DNA of 64,000 nucleotides from Candidatus Pyrohabitans jungbluthii. GTDB taxonomy: Archaea; Hydrothermarchaeota; Hydrothermarchaeia; Hydrothermarchaeales; BMS3B. The position numbers were made by a program, and so were the translations under genes. Each line of letters begins with the position of its first letter. Position 1 is the stretch's first letter. The notes beneath the pieces are model-generated. The model saw only the letters and a list, made by a program, of their open reading frames with translations, ran no database searches and was not told the DNA's origin. Shown here piece after piece: positions 51,018 through 60,529 of the stretch. Where the stretch lies: assembly GCA_002010065.2 (NCBI GenBank), contig MTMD02000008.1, forward strand, positions 330,758 through 394,757, in the 5' to 3' direction.

Positions 51018-51032
51018 TTTCATTTCTCGAAA
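51018..51032 (-). promoter_or_regulatory. TTTC-N7-GAAA box (site 11)
   Basis: Minus strand TTTCGAGAAATGAAA, then an A-tract and TATA CTTTAATTAG (51002-51011) for the KaiC-like gene. cheB is divergent, with a separate TATA-like CTTATTTAAGC near 51062-51072. Confidence 0.7.
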
Positions 51033-51104
51033 CATATCCAGAAGGATTAACCTTAAAAGAATCTTATTTAAGCTAAAGTTTAGCACAAATTTCGGAGGGA
51101 ATGG

Positions 51105-52127
51105 ATGGGGGAGCGCATAAAAGTACTCGTAGTAGACGACTCGGCATTAATGCGCAAGCTGATTTCAGACATGATTAATTCCTCACCAGACTGCGAGGTT
51201 ATAGGCATAGCAAGAGACGGAGAAGAAGCTATTGAAAAGGTAAACCAGCTTCGTCCGGACGTTGTTACCCTCGACGTGGAGATGCCCCGTATTAATGGCT
51301 TAGAGGCGCTGGCGCACATCATGATGCACATGCCCACGCCTGTGATAATGCTCTCGGCACTCACAAAGGAAGGCGCGGAAACAACAATGAGAGCGCTTGA
51401 GCTGGGTGCCGTCGATTTTATCGCCAAACCTGGAGGAAAGAGTATATCCGTGGGCATAGAGGAAATAAAGGAAGAGCTTTTGAAAAAGATACGCGTGGCT
51501 GCGCGTGCGAAGCCTAAGAGGCTTTATATTCGTAGGAAAAAGAAGCATTTACTGCCGAAAAAACTGCGTGAAAACATTGCTATCGTCTTCGGCGCTTCCA
51601 CAGGTGGACCGGGAACTTTGATGGATATACTTCAAGCTTTACCCGCCGACATGCCCCCTGTTTTTATAGTCCAGCACATGCCCCCTGGCTTCACCTCCTC
51701 CTTCGCGAAGAGACTTAATGCCCTTTCTCGCTTTGAGGTTAAAGAAGCGGAGGATGGGGACGTCATAGAGTCTGGGGTGGGGTATGTAGCACCAGGAGAT
51801 TACCACATGGTCATCCGGAGAGGTCGCATAAGGCTCACTAAGGAACCAAAGCTGCATGGCGTAAGACCTGCGGTGGACAAGACCATGGAAAGTGCAGCAG
51901 AGGTCTACGGGAAAAACACCATCGGTGTTCTTCTCACTGGAATGGGTAACGACGGAGCGGAGGGGCTCAAAAAAATCAGGGCCTTAGGGGGTAGGACAAT
52001 CGTTGAAGACAGCTCCACCTGCGTGGTCTTCGGCATGCCCAAGGCTGCGATCGAAGCTGGGGCAGCTGAAGTTATCGCCCCCAACTATAGAATCGCTGAC
52101 GAGATTATAAGGATGCTGGGAGAATGA
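51105..52127 (+). CDS. cheB: CheB receptor methylesterase/glutaminase
   Basis: 340 aa. Receiver domain with phospho-acceptor D57 (VVTLDVEMPRING), a basic linker (about 130-155), and the methylesterase domain with catalytic S165 (GASTGGPG), H191 (QHMPPGF) and D283 (GMGNDGAEG). CGGAGGG lies 6-8 bases before the ATG. Removes methyl groups placed by CheR on chemoreceptors. Overlaps cheR by 4 bp. Confidence 0.97.
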   Translation: MGERIKVLVVDDSALMRKLISDMINSSPDCEVIGIARDGEEAIEKVNQLRPDVVTLDVEMPRINGLEALAHIMMHMPTPVIMLSALTKEGAETTMRALELGAVDFIAKPGGKSISVGIEEIKEELLKKIRVAARAKPKRLYIRRKKKHLLPKKLRENIAIVFGASTGGPGTLMDILQALPADMPPVFIVQHMPPGFTSSFAKRLNALSRFEVKEAEDGDVIESGVGYVAPGDYHMVIRRGRIRLTKEPKLHGVRPAVDKTMESAAEVYGKNTIGVLLTGMGNDGAEGLKKIRALGGRTIVEDSSTCVVFGMPKAAIEAGAAEVIAPNYRIADEIIRMLGE

Positions 52128-52939
52128 TCACCTCAAGCCAGGACTATTTCCCGCTGCTGAAAAGGAAGATTAAGGACATTATGGACTTCAATAGCGAATT
52201 CTACGAAGACAAACATCTGAGGAGAAGGGTTGCCATCAGAATGCGTGCCCTCGACATCGCCTCCTACAGAGAATACCTGAGGATACTAGAAAGGGACAGA
52301 GATGAGCGCATAAAACTTTCAAAGGTTCTCACGGTCAATGTCACAGAATTCTTCCGCAATCCAGAGACCTTTGAGGTTATCAGGCGCGACGTATTACCTG
52401 AACTGATTAAGCTCAAGCTGAACAACAGCAGTAGGGTGCTCCGCCTGTGGAGCGCCGGATGTGCTGACGGCAAAGAGCCCTATTCTCTTGCGATGCTCAT
52501 AAAAGATGTGCTCAACGGAAGAGATGACTTCATGGTAAAGATAATGGCAACTGATATAGATATAGACAGTCTTGAAAAGGCAAGACTCGGCATATATCAC
52601 AAGGACGAGTTGAGGGGGATAAGAAAGGACTACCTTAAGAAGTACTTTGAAAAGACCGCAAGGGGCTACAGGGTAAAGGAGGAAATAAGGAAGATGGTGA
52701 CATTTGAGCGCAGGGATCTAATCTCAGATAGAAAGTACAAGGTTATGGACGTAATACTGTGCAGGAATGTGATTATATACTTCTCGAAGGAGTTAAAAGA
52801 AAAGCTGTTTATGGACTTCTATGACTCGCTAAACACAGGCGGTTTTCTGATTCTGGGTAAGACTGAGAACTTGACCGGCCCTGCAAGGAAAAAATTTGTG
52901 GTGTACAACAATGTTGAAAGAATTTATAGAAAGATGTAG
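52124..52939 (+). CDS. cheR: CheR receptor methyltransferase
   Basis: 271 aa. N-terminal helical domain (RRRVAIRMRALDI), then the SAM-binding fold with LWSAGCADGKEPYSLAML, ATDIDIDSLEKA and DVILCRNVIIYFSKE. Methylates receptor glutamates. Coupled to cheB by an ATGA overlap. A strong GC hairpin follows the stop. Confidence 0.96.
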   Translation: MITSSQDYFPLLKRKIKDIMDFNSEFYEDKHLRRRVAIRMRALDIASYREYLRILERDRDERIKLSKVLTVNVTEFFRNPETFEVIRRDVLPELIKLKLNNSSRVLRLWSAGCADGKEPYSLAMLIKDVLNGRDDFMVKIMATDIDIDSLEKARLGIYHKDELRGIRKDYLKKYFEKTARGYRVKEEIRKMVTFERRDLISDRKYKVMDVILCRNVIIYFSKELKEKLFMDFYDSLNTGGFLILGKTENLTGPARKKFVVYNNVERIYRKM

Positions 52940-52959
52940 GGGAACCCTAAAAGGGCCCC
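52939..52959 (+). terminator. Hairpin after cheR
   Basis: GGGG-AA-CCCT-AAA-AGGG-CCCC stem directly after the cheR stop, followed by a pyrimidine tract. Probable terminator or mRNA-stabilising hairpin. Confidence 0.5.
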
Positions 52960-53206
52960 CCTCCCCCACACCTTTCCCCGGAGGTATTGAGTTATCTGTA
53001 ATAGTAATATAAGTAGATTATCTTTCGAATTCTGAAACACGCGGTTTACTGTGCCATATGTGCCATTAGTTTGTGCAGGCACCGTTGCAGCACGATGCGT
53101 TTAAGTTTTATTAATATTTCTTAAAATAAGATTTAATTATTCCTGAACTGCCCACAACAAAATGGAGAAATGTCAGAATCTGCAGCCATGCTGCTATACA
53201 TTTAAG
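52960..53206. other. Convergent intergenic region containing site 12
   Basis: No ORF supported. Contains site 12 and its minus-strand TATA box pointing toward the 3' end of cheR, with a G-rich stretch behind it. A small RNA antisense to the cheR 3' end is possible. Confidence 0.4.
53023..53037 (-). promoter_or_regulatory. TTTC-N7-GAAA box (site 12)
   Basis: Minus strand TTTCAGAATTCGAAA, identical to site 1, then TATA-like CTTATATTACT (53003-53012). No protein gene lies downstream before cheR's end. Confidence 0.55.
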
Positions 53207-54469
53207 TTACTCCAGCTCCCTAGGGTCAGTGATTCGCCCAGTAACAGCGCTCGCAGCGACCACAGCAGGGTTGGCGAGGTATACCTCGCTTTCCTTGTGG
53301 CCCATCCTGCCTATGAAGTTGCGATTCGTCGAGGAGATCGCCCGCTCGCCCTTGCCCAGGACGCCCATATAGCCACCTAAGCAGGCACCGCAGGTTGGGC
53401 CTGAGACAAAGGCTCCAGCCTCGACAAATGTCTCAACAAGACCCTCACGAATCGCCTGCTGGTAAACCTCCTGCGTCGCGGGTACGACGATCATGCGCAC
53501 ATTGGGATGAACCTTCCGCCCGCGCAGTATCTTAGCTGCTACACGCAGGTCCTCTATTCTGCCATTGGTGCAGGAGCCTAGGTATGCCTGATCTATAGTT
53601 ATGTCGCCAAGCTCACTCGCCGGCGAGGTGTTGCTCGGCAAAAAGGGCTTAGCCACAGTGGGGGGGATCTCTTTCGCATCGTAGGTGAAGGTCTCCTCAT
53701 AGCTTGCGTCGTCGTCGGCGTAAACAGGCTCATAGGCGCCGCGAACCCTGCCCTTGAGGTATTCGAAGACCTTCTCGTCAGGGGGTATAATCCCCGCCTT
53801 GCCTCCTGCCTCAATTGCCATGTTGGCTATGCTTATCCTGTCGGCCAAGCTCAGGCTTGTAATCGCTGAGCCGTAGAACTCCATCGCCTTGTACAGCGCG
53901 CCATCCACGCCTATATCGCCGATGATGTGGAGGATGATATCCTTTCCCATCACATACTTGCCAAGCTTGCCCTCTACAACAAAGCGCAGGCTCTCAGGCA
54001 CGCGGAACCACAGCTTACCCAGTGCCATTACACTCGCAGCTTCTGTGGAACCAACGCCAGTAGCAAAAGCGCCAAGGGCGCCGTAGCTGCAGGTATGGGA
54101 GTCTGCCCCTACAATAAGCCTTCCAGGGGCGACGAAGCCCTGCTCTATCATCACCTGGTGGCATACCCCGCCTCGACCTACTTCGAAGTAGTGGGGAAGG
54201 TTATACTTCCGGGCAAACTCCCGCATCGCCTTGGCTTGTTCTGCACTGGGGATGTCCTTATTTGGGACGTAGTGGTCAGGGATAAGCACCGTTTTTTCTT
54301 TAATGGGCTTAGCACGCTCCCCAAAGCGCTTAAAAACTTCAAAAGCGGGCAAACCCGTGATGTCATTCACCATAACATAATCCACTTCAGCTTCTACAAT
54401 CTCACCCGGCGAAACTTCGCGCTTGCCAGCCTTCTTTGCCAGGATTTTCTCAGATATGGTTGCGCCCAT
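53207..54469 (-). CDS. leuC: 3-isopropylmalate / homoaconitate dehydratase large subunit (LeuC/HacA)
   Basis: 420 aa, archaeal large-subunit length. Fe-S ligands are in YLGSCTNGR and GPTCGACLG; VGADSHTCSYGALGAFATGVGSTE is also diagnostic. It isomerises 2-isopropylmalate (leucine) or homoaconitate-type substrates (coenzyme B, lysine); archaeal paralogues cannot be told apart safely by eye. The small subunit is not adjacent. GGAGG lies 6-7 bases before the ATG. Confidence 0.9.
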   Translation of the reverse strand: MGATISEKILAKKAGKREVSPGEIVEAEVDYVMVNDITGLPAFEVFKRFGERAKPIKEKTVLIPDHYVPNKDIPSAEQAKAMREFARKYNLPHYFEVGRGGVCHQVMIEQGFVAPGRLIVGADSHTCSYGALGAFATGVGSTEAASVMALGKLWFRVPESLRFVVEGKLGKYVMGKDIILHIIGDIGVDGALYKAMEFYGSAITSLSLADRISIANMAIEAGGKAGIIPPDEKVFEYLKGRVRGAYEPVYADDDASYEETFTYDAKEIPPTVAKPFLPSNTSPASELGDITIDQAYLGSCTNGRIEDLRVAAKILRGRKVHPNVRMIVVPATQEVYQQAIREGLVETFVEAGAFVSGPTCGACLGGYMGVLGKGERAISSTNRNFIGRMGHKESEVYLANPAVVAASAVTGRITDPRELE

Positions 54470-54545
54470 GGTGTGCCTCCATGACGTGGGGCAAGATTAA
54501 TCAGGATAATAATTTTTATTAACCCCTCCCTAGGTAGAAAAAGCC

Positions 54546-54704
54546 CTACTTCTTCTCCTTCCACACAGTGTAGCCGCACTTCCCGCAGGAGAGGCGGTTG
54601 CTGTGCTCAGCCATGAACACACCTTCGCCGCACCTGGGGCAAGATTGGCGCTTCCTCTCCAGCTTATCACCTTTAACCTCATAGTATTTCCACTTCTGCG
54701 TCAT
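54546..54704 (-). CDS. rps27ae: Ribosomal protein eS31 (S27ae)
   Basis: 52 aa, [20 protein letters not shown] then two zinc knuckles CPRCGEG and CGKCGYTVW. Typical archaeal eS31 without the ubiquitin part. ATG 54704 is chosen because GAGGCG, from the end of the eS24 gene, lies 6 bases upstream; ATG 54710 is in frame too. Last gene of the ribosomal/transcription cluster. Confidence 0.93.
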   Translation of the reverse strand: MTQKWKYYEVKGDKLERKRQSCPRCGEGVFMAEHSNRLSCGKCGYTVWKEKK

Positions 54705-54714
54705 AATCATCGCC

Positions 54715-55077
54715 TCACTCGCTTTCGCTCTTCTCTTCCTTTTCCTTGGCTTCCTCTTTTATTGGAATCTCCTTGCCAGCCTTCAACGCTGCGATCTCCT
54801 CCTCAGAGAAGTTCTTTCGCAGGACATGCTCCTCCTCAACGCTCAGCATAGCATCGCGGCTCTCGTATATCTTAACATAGGCTATGCTCTCCCGGGCACC
54901 AAAGCGGGAGCGCAGACTATGGAGGATTACCCTGTCCCTGCTCGCATCCTTAAGGGCTATAATCTTCTCTCTCACCTCAGCCCTGCGCGGAGTAGCTCCG
55001 TTATGACTCACCTTAACCTTGAGCTCAACCCTTTTAAGAAGCGGATTCTCCTTCTCCTCAAGTATCTCTATCTCCAC
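54715..55077 (-). CDS. rps24e: Ribosomal protein eS24
   Basis: 120 aa from GTG 55077, preceded by GAGAGGTGG that starts just after the upstream stop; the ORF could extend to 55104 inside the DUF359 gene. Core [45 protein letters not shown] is typical eS24. The last ~35 residues are an acidic/Lys-rich extension. Confidence 0.93.
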   Translation of the reverse strand: MEIEILEEKENPLLKRVELKVKVSHNGATPRRAEVREKIIALKDASRDRVILHSLRSRFGARESIAYVKIYESRDAMLSVEEEHVLRKNFSEEEIAALKAGKEIPIKEEAKEKEEKSESE

Positions 55078-55088
55078 GCTACCACCTC

Positions 55089-55616
55089 TCACTTTTTCAA
55101 CCACTCGTCCTTGCTGAATATGACCTTGAAGATTGAGCCAGCGTTGAACTTGGCGTCGTCATCCACATGAACAAGCACCACACCTTCGTTCGGCTGCCCA
55201 TATATAATATCGTCGCCCCACTCCGCTTCGATTATGCACGGGAGCACCGCAAGGTCTTCCTCACCCTCGACGAGCACAACCTGTTCGCCCTCACTGTGAA
55301 GCGCCTCATGTATCGCATCCCACAGTTGCTTTGTTATCCAGCCAGCGGGGTTCTTCACCCTTCTCACTTCTCCAGATAGCTCGTACTCATCTATCTCCTC
55401 CCGTTTGACCTTGTAGTCAATTACAGCCAGCTTTGGCTTCAGCCCAAGCTTCAAAGCGTTGCGGTAGCTCTCATCGCCCACTACAATAAGGTTGCCATCG
55501 CCCAGCTCTTCTTTGGCTAGCTTCATCGCCTCGATGCCCTCGCCGCTGAAGAGTTTCCCCATGGGCTTGCGCAGGTAGCTCCTGAGCTCGTCGGGTAGCT
55601 TTAAGTCCTCCATCAT
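55089..55616 (-). CDS. GTP-dependent dephospho-CoA kinase (DUF359)
   Basis: 175 aa of the DUF359 family, shown in Thermococcus to phosphorylate dephospho-CoA with GTP, the last step of archaeal CoA synthesis. Conserved segments: LIVVGDESYRNAL, KLAVIDYKVKRE, VKNPAGWIT, VLVEGEEDLAVLP and YGQPNEGVVLVHV. Located in its usual archaeal place between spt4 and eS24, overlapping spt4 by 4 bp. Confidence 0.93.
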   Translation of the reverse strand: MMEDLKLPDELRSYLRKPMGKLFSGEGIEAMKLAKEELGDGNLIVVGDESYRNALKLGLKPKLAVIDYKVKREEIDEYELSGEVRRVKNPAGWITKQLWDAIHEALHSEGEQVVLVEGEEDLAVLPCIIEAEWGDDIIYGQPNEGVVLVHVDDDAKFNAGSIFKVIFSKDEWLKK

Positions 55617-55804
55617 TTAATCCTCAGAGCAAACTTACCCTTAGCATTGATACCCAGCTTCTGGGCAATCTCCGACTTCTCCGGCGAGATAATTCTCACA
55701 TAACCCAGCCAGTCGGGCGAAGTGGGTGCATTGCAGTACACGCACACCTCCTGACTGGTGTATATCCTTCCGCACTCCTTGCACGCTCTTTCCTTTTTAG
55801 CCAT
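55613..55804 (-). CDS. spt4: Transcription elongation factor Spt4 (RpoE'')
   Basis: 63-aa zinc protein with CKECGRIY and CVYCNAPTSPDWLGYVRII; partners Spt5 in RNA polymerase processivity. Directly downstream of rpo7 (2-bp gap) as in most Euryarchaeota. Confidence 0.95.
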   Translation of the reverse strand: MAKKERACKECGRIYTSQEVCVYCNAPTSPDWLGYVRIISPEKSEIAQKLGINAKGKFALRIK

Positions 55805-55806
55805 GC

Positions 55807-56403
55807 CTACTTCTCCTTCTTCTTAGCCTTCTGCTTCTCCTCCATAATCCACTCAAACTTGCCCAGGGCGGGCTGACGCATGGTGAGATTAATCTTGGAC
55901 TCTTTGGTCTTCTCAGGATTCAGGCTCACCGCAACAACGCGCGCGCGCACGCGGTCGCCCACCTCAAGCGCTCTGCGTGTTTCCTTGCCCACCAGCGCTC
56001 CCCGCTTCTTGTCGTACACTATGAAGTCGTCGGTAAGCTGGGAAACGTGCACCAGACCATCGAAGCTCGCAAAGCGCACAAAGGCGCCGAAGTCCACAAT
56101 TTCCACCACTTCACCGTCGACGATCTCATGAAGCTCTGGCTTAAACACCAGCATCTCAAAGGTTGTGGGGTGGTAGGCTGCACCGTCGCCGGGGATCACT
56201 CGCCCATCCTCTATGTCCACTATCTTTGTTACGGCGAGTATCATTCCCAGCTCCGGATGGAGCCTGCCCTCATAGCCACCTTCCTGCCTGCCACGGTAGT
56301 CATAGCCCCGCTTGAGGATGTCCATTACTGTCTCCTCAAGCTTTGTGCCGAAGCGCTCAGGAGGCACGCGCACCAGTTCCTTCATCACCGCTAACTTGAA
56401 TAT
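55807..56403 (-). CDS. rpoE1: RNA polymerase subunit Rpo7 (RpoE'), possible AUA start
   Basis: 198 aa. N-terminal tip domain (ELVRVPPERFG, ILAVTKIVDIEDGRVIPGDGAAYH) and an S1/OB domain (EVVEIVDFGAFVRFASFDGLVHVSQL). No ATG or GTG fits the family N-terminus: the SD AAGGAGG is followed 7 bases later by ATA TTC AAG, aligning with the usual MYK-type start. ATG 56442 would add 13 residues and sits upstream of that SD, within the PPase gene; ATG 56346 would shorten the protein by 6 residues. Forms the stalk with Rpo4. Confidence 0.9.
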   Translation of the reverse strand: MFKLAVMKELVRVPPERFGTKLEETVMDILKRGYDYRGRQEGGYEGRLHPELGMILAVTKIVDIEDGRVIPGDGAAYHPTTFEMLVFKPELHEIVDGEVVEIVDFGAFVRFASFDGLVHVSQLTDDFIVYDKKRGALVGKETRRALEVGDRVRARVVAVSLNPEKTKESKINLTMRQPALGKFEWIMEEKQKAKKKEK

Positions 56404-56422
56404 GGGAATTCCTCCTTCAAAG

Positions 56423-58471
56423 CTATAGGAATATCTTCGCAATCAGTGGCGCAAAGATCACAGCTATGGTGTTCATCACCTTAATCAGAGGGTTGATCGC
56501 CGGACCTGCGGTATCCTTATATGGATCGCCCACAGTGTCGCCAACTACCGCAGCTTTGTGGGCATCGCTTCCCTTTCCTCCATAATTACCGTCTTCAATA
56601 AATTTCTTTGCATTATCCCAGGCGCCGCCGCCGTTGGCCATGGTCAGGGCGAGAAGTAAGCCAGAGATTATGCTGCCTATCAGCAGGCCACCAAGGGCGA
56701 GCGGACCAAGGATAAAACCAACCGCCAGCGGGGAAAGCACCGCCAGCAGCGCGGGTAAGGACATCTTCTGCAGTGCTCCCTTGGTTACTATGTCAACGCA
56801 GCGCGCATAGTCGGGGTCTGCCTTGCCCTCCATTATGCCCGGAATCTCGCGGAACTGGCGGCGAACCTCTTCCACAACGCGGTAAGCAGTTGCGCCAACT
56901 GCCTCCATCGCCAAAGCGGCGAAGAGGAATGGTATAAGTCCACCTATAAGCAAGCCCGCCAGTACGCTGGGGTCTGCGATGTTAAATGCAAGGATACTTA
57001 CCTGCCTGCCAAGCTCCTCTGCAACCCTGCTTATCTCCTGCAGGTAAGCGGCGAACAGCGCGAGAGCAGCCAAGCCAGCGCTGCCTATTGCGTAGCCCTT
57101 GGTCACCGCCTTGGTGGTGTTGCCCACGGCGTCAAGGGCATCGGTGACCTTTCGCGTTTCCTCGGGCAGGTCTGCCATCTCTGCAATACCGCCCGCGTTG
57201 TCTGTGATTGGACCATAGCTGTCTAAGGAGACTATTATCCCTGTAACTGAGAGCATCGCCATTGCAGCTATGGCAACGCCGTATAAGCCAGCGAAGTGAT
57301 AGCTTGCAAGTATGCCAGCTACGACTACCAGCACGGGCAAGGTGGTGCTCTTATAACCGACTGCCAAACCAGTGATTATATTCGTCGCAGGCCCGGTGAC
57401 GCTCGCCTTGGCGATGCTCTGCACCGGGTGAAACTTGGTGGAGGTGAAGTACTCCGTTATGACTATTATGGCTATTGTTATACCAAGCCCCACAAGAGCA
57501 GTAAAGTACAGGTCAGCGGCGCTTACACTCATGCTCCCCTTTATGGGGTCCACGTATCTCAGCCCCTGTGAGAACAGCTTTGCGGTTATCACATAAAACA
57601 GTACCGCCGAAATCACGCCGCTTGCGATTGCACCCTTATAGAGAGTGCCCATTATGCTGCCATTGCTGTAGCGCACGAAGAACACGCCAAGTATCGAAGC
57701 AACAATCGCCGCCGCCCCAAGGGCGAGGGGGTATTCCACCGCCAGGCGGTCCTTAATAAGAACCCAGCCTAAGAGCATGGCGCCTATTGCAGTCACAGCA
57801 TAGGTCTCAAATAGGTCGGCACCCATGCCCGCGCAGTCGCCAACGTTGTCACCAACGTTGTCTGCGATAACCGCAGGATTGCGCGGGTCATCTTCGGGTA
57901 TACCAGCCTCAACCTTACCCACCAGGTCTGCGCCTACGTCCGCGGCTTTGGTATAAATTCCGCCGCCAATTCGCGCAAACAGGCTTATAAGCGAGCCGCC
58001 AAAGCCGAAGCCTACGATGAGGAAGGGATCGCGGAAGAGGTAGTAGAAGATGCTCACGCCAAGCAACCCTAGGCCAACGACGCACATGCCGGTGACGGCA
58101 CCGCCTCGAAATGCGAGGGGCAGAGCCTCGCTAATCCCGCGGCGGGCAGCATTGGCAACGCGCACGTTGGCGCGAACTGAGATGTTCATGCCTATGTAGC
58201 CGGCTAAGGCTGAGAAAGCTGCGCCCACCAGGAAGCTCACGCCCGTCTGCCAGTTTATGGCAGCGCTTAGTATTATGAACAGGAGTACCGCGAATATTGC
58301 TATTGTCTTATACTGGCGATTCAGGTATGCCATCGCTCCCTCCTGAATCGCCCTCGCAATCTTGCGCATCCTCTCGCTGCCCGCATCGTAGCGGAGCACG
58401 TCCTTAACAAGGTATCCTGCGAAAGCAAGAGCTAATAGGCTGACCGCAATTGAAGCAATAACTATCTCCAT
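56423..58471 (-). CDS. hppA: Membrane-bound proton-pumping pyrophosphatase, K+-independent type
   Basis: 682 aa, about 16 hydrophobic helices. Catalytic motif [20 protein letters not shown] and the [19 protein letters not shown] and [10 protein letters not shown] motifs are complete. The residue that decides K+ dependence is Lys ([10 protein letters not shown]), indicating the K+-independent, H+-pumping class. ATG 58471 is chosen because GGAGG lies 8 bases upstream. Recovers energy from PPi; part of a long same-strand cluster. Confidence 0.96.
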   Translation of the reverse strand: MEIVIASIAVSLLALAFAGYLVKDVLRYDAGSERMRKIARAIQEGAMAYLNRQYKTIAIFAVLLFIILSAAINWQTGVSFLVGAAFSALAGYIGMNISVRANVRVANAARRGISEALPLAFRGGAVTGMCVVGLGLLGVSIFYYLFRDPFLIVGFGFGGSLISLFARIGGGIYTKAADVGADLVGKVEAGIPEDDPRNPAVIADNVGDNVGDCAGMGADLFETYAVTAIGAMLLGWVLIKDRLAVEYPLALGAAAIVASILGVFFVRYSNGSIMGTLYKGAIASGVISAVLFYVITAKLFSQGLRYVDPIKGSMSVSAADLYFTALVGLGITIAIIVITEYFTSTKFHPVQSIAKASVTGPATNIITGLAVGYKSTTLPVLVVVAGILASYHFAGLYGVAIAAMAMLSVTGIIVSLDSYGPITDNAGGIAEMADLPEETRKVTDALDAVGNTTKAVTKGYAIGSAGLAALALFAAYLQEISRVAEELGRQVSILAFNIADPSVLAGLLIGGLIPFLFAALAMEAVGATAYRVVEEVRRQFREIPGIMEGKADPDYARCVDIVTKGALQKMSLPALLAVLSPLAVGFILGPLALGGLLIGSIISGLLLALTMANGGGAWDNAKKFIEDGNYGGKGSDAHKAAVVGDTVGDPYKDTAGPAINPLIKVMNTIAVIFAPLIAKIFL

Positions 58472-58484
58472 TTTCTTACCTCCT

Positions 58485-58868
58485 TCAGTAAACGTAACCC
58501 TCAACCGATAACTTCTGGCGCTCTCTCAAGAATATAACTGCCGAGCCTCTCTTTCTGACTTTCTCCTTTAAAACTTTATCGTTGGTGCAGATTATTGTAC
58601 CCCTGCCAGCGAGCTTCTCCAAGGCTTCGTCGGCGTTGCTCGCGTCGACGCTGACCACCTCGCAGCGCTGCTTCGCAAGGGTTATTGCAGAGCGAGCGAA
58701 CTTCGCAAGTTTGCCTCTGCCCTTCGACAAATGCTCCAGCTCGAGGAGCACCTGCTCCGGCACCGCATACCTAGGCTTCGTGGCCAGCAGCGCCTCTATC
58801 TCAGCGAAGATGTCAATGCGAAACTGGAAGGTGAGCAGCAGGAAGTTAGAGTCAAGCAGCACAAGCAT
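58485..58868 (-). CDS. PIN-domain protein, Fcf1/Nob1-like
   Basis: 127 aa starting [21 protein letters not shown], with acidic metal ligands at D6, at E36 region ([13 protein letters not shown]) and in [12 protein letters not shown] near the C-terminus. Single PIN domain of the archaeal Fcf1-like group (rRNA processing) rather than VapC: no antitoxin is present and it sits between aIF2 gamma and the PPase. ATG 58868 overlaps the aIF2 gamma stop region; longer starts lie inside that gene. Confidence 0.8.
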   Translation of the reverse strand: MLVLLDSNFLLLTFQFRIDIFAEIEALLATKPRYAVPEQVLLELEHLSKGRGKLAKFARSAITLAKQRCEVVSVDASNADEALEKLAGRGTIICTNDKVLKEKVRKRGSAVIFLRERQKLSVEGYVY

Positions 58869-58870
58869 GG

Positions 58871-60094
58871 CTACACAATTATTCCATAACCTATAAGCCG
58901 CCAGCGCGCCCCTATTCTGCGCGAAATCGCGACGCGATCGCCCTGCTGCGCACACACAGGCAGCTTGAGCACCATCTCCGCGACGTCGTCGCGAGCGGAG
59001 GTGACTATTCCGACGGTCGTAGCTGTGCCAACGTTGAGCATTAAAGGTTCAGAGGTCTTAATCTTCTCAACCTCGAGCTCTTCCTTTGCTCCGACAACGC
59101 GCTCCATTAAGTGAACTTCAAGGGTAAACTTGTTCCAGGTAGGTGGTAGCGTACCCGGCTTGCCCAGAACCATTCCCGAGAGTCCATCTGCCTTTGTCAG
59201 GCTGGGATCAAGCTTTGTGCCTATGCCAATGAGCCCGCCCGGCCTAACCTCATCCACGCGCTTTGCACCCACGTGCAGGGAGACAACCTCGCTGGTAAGC
59301 TCCTTCCACTTCGTCGCCCCGCCTTCTGTAATCCTGTATCCTGGCCTAATCTCAATCTCATCCCCTACCCTAAGAACGCCCTGAATAAGCGAACCTCCCA
59401 CGACGCCTCCGCGCAAATCTTCGGGCTTCGTTCCTGGCTTGTTGACGTCGAAGCTTCTCGCTATGTACATCCTCGCCGGCTTGGACTCGTCCCTCTTGGG
59501 CGTTGGTATGTGCTCTTCTATGGCACGGATTAACACGTCGATATTAGCCTTGTGCTGTGCCGCCACGGGTATTATGGGGGCGTTCTCAGCCACAGTACCC
59601 TTGACGAACTCCTTTATCTCTTGGTAGCTCTCGAGCACGCGCTCCTTGCTCACTATGTCTATCTTGTTCTGAGCTATTACTATATTCTTAATACCTATAA
59701 TCTCCAGTGCCATCAGGTGCTCTTTGGTCTGAGGCTGCGGGCAGGGTTCATTAGCGGCTATAACAAGAATGGCACCGTCCATCAAAGCAGCGCCGCTGAG
59801 CATTGTCGCCATGAGCGTCTCGTGCCCCGGGGAATCCACGAAGGAAACCTCACGCAGAAAGCGCGTCTCTCCACCGCATTTAGGGCAGGTCTTTTGTGTG
59901 GTGTAGTAATCGCATTTCTCGCATTTCCAGAAGCTTATATTCGCATAGCCCAGCCTTATCGAAATTCCCCGCTTTATCTCCTCGCTGTGCTCGTCGGTCC
60001 ACTTACCCGACAACGCCTGGGTAAGCGTGGTTTTTCCATGGTCCACATGCCCTACAAGACCTATGTTTATCTCTGACTGGACTATGCTTACCAA
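58871..60094 (-). CDS. Translation initiation factor aIF2 subunit gamma
   Basis: 407-aa GTPase. G1 GHVDHGKTT (about 16-24), the zinc knuckles [17 protein letters not shown] (about 58-74), G3 DSPGHETL, G4 AQNKIDIV, and the two C-terminal beta-barrels. It carries initiator Met-tRNA with aIF2 alpha and beta. Located between eS6 and the PIN protein, the standard archaeal order. Confidence 0.97.
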   Translation of the reverse strand: MVSIVQSEINIGLVGHVDHGKTTLTQALSGKWTDEHSEEIKRGISIRLGYANISFWKCEKCDYYTTQKTCPKCGGETRFLREVSFVDSPGHETLMATMLSGAALMDGAILVIAANEPCPQPQTKEHLMALEIIGIKNIVIAQNKIDIVSKERVLESYQEIKEFVKGTVAENAPIIPVAAQHKANIDVLIRAIEEHIPTPKRDESKPARMYIARSFDVNKPGTKPEDLRGGVVGGSLIQGVLRVGDEIEIRPGYRITEGGATKWKELTSEVVSLHVGAKRVDEVRPGGLIGIGTKLDPSLTKADGLSGMVLGKPGTLPPTWNKFTLEVHLMERVVGAKEELEVEKIKTSEPLMLNVGTATTVGIVTSARDDVAEMVLKLPVCAQQGDRVAISRRIGARWRLIGYGIIV

Positions 60095-60100
60095 CCCCTT

Positions 60101-60508
60101 CTACTTTTTCTCCTCTCCGCCGCCGAGTAGTTCTTCTATGCCCTTCTTACCCTTCTCCACTACCTTGGCGTTAACCTGCACTATCTCAGGCACATACACA
60201 TTGCCGCGCACGCGTTTGCGGCGAATCTCACCCTTCTCCTTTGGGCGAAACCCTGGCCCTGAGCGCAGCAGAATGCGCGGCCTCACGCGTCCGTGAACGT
60301 CGCGGCGCATTGGAAAGCCATCCTTATCGCTCCCGCCAGTGAGCTGAATCTTGTACCCGGCCAAGCCAATAGCGGAGCCATCTATCACATCACCAATCTT
60401 GCGCCCAACTATGCTGCGCATCTTCGCTTCGTCGAGATCAATATTATAAGCTCTCCCGGTCTCGGGGTCTGAGAGCACCATCGTCGCAACTTTCTCCTTC
60501 TCAGCCAT
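60101..60508 (-). CDS. rps6e: Ribosomal protein eS6
   Basis: 135 aa from ATG 60508, with AGGAGG 7 bases upstream. Core VGRKIGDVIDGSAIGLAGYKIQLTGGSDKDGFPMR is the eS6 signature; the C-terminus is Gly/Lys-rich. Starts 21 bp after aIF5B. Confidence 0.96.
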   Translation of the reverse strand: MAEKEKVATMVLSDPETGRAYNIDLDEAKMRSIVGRKIGDVIDGSAIGLAGYKIQLTGGSDKDGFPMRRDVHGRVRPRILLRSGPGFRPKEKGEIRRKRVRGNVYVPEIVQVNAKVVEKGKKGIEELLGGGEEKK

Positions 60509-60529
60509 CCTTATGCCTCCTGATAACAA

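Noticed and set aside
58485..58868. VapC toxin
   Set aside because: No antitoxin gene, and its position between aIF2 gamma and the PPase with Fcf1-like sequence fits an RNA-processing PIN protein better.
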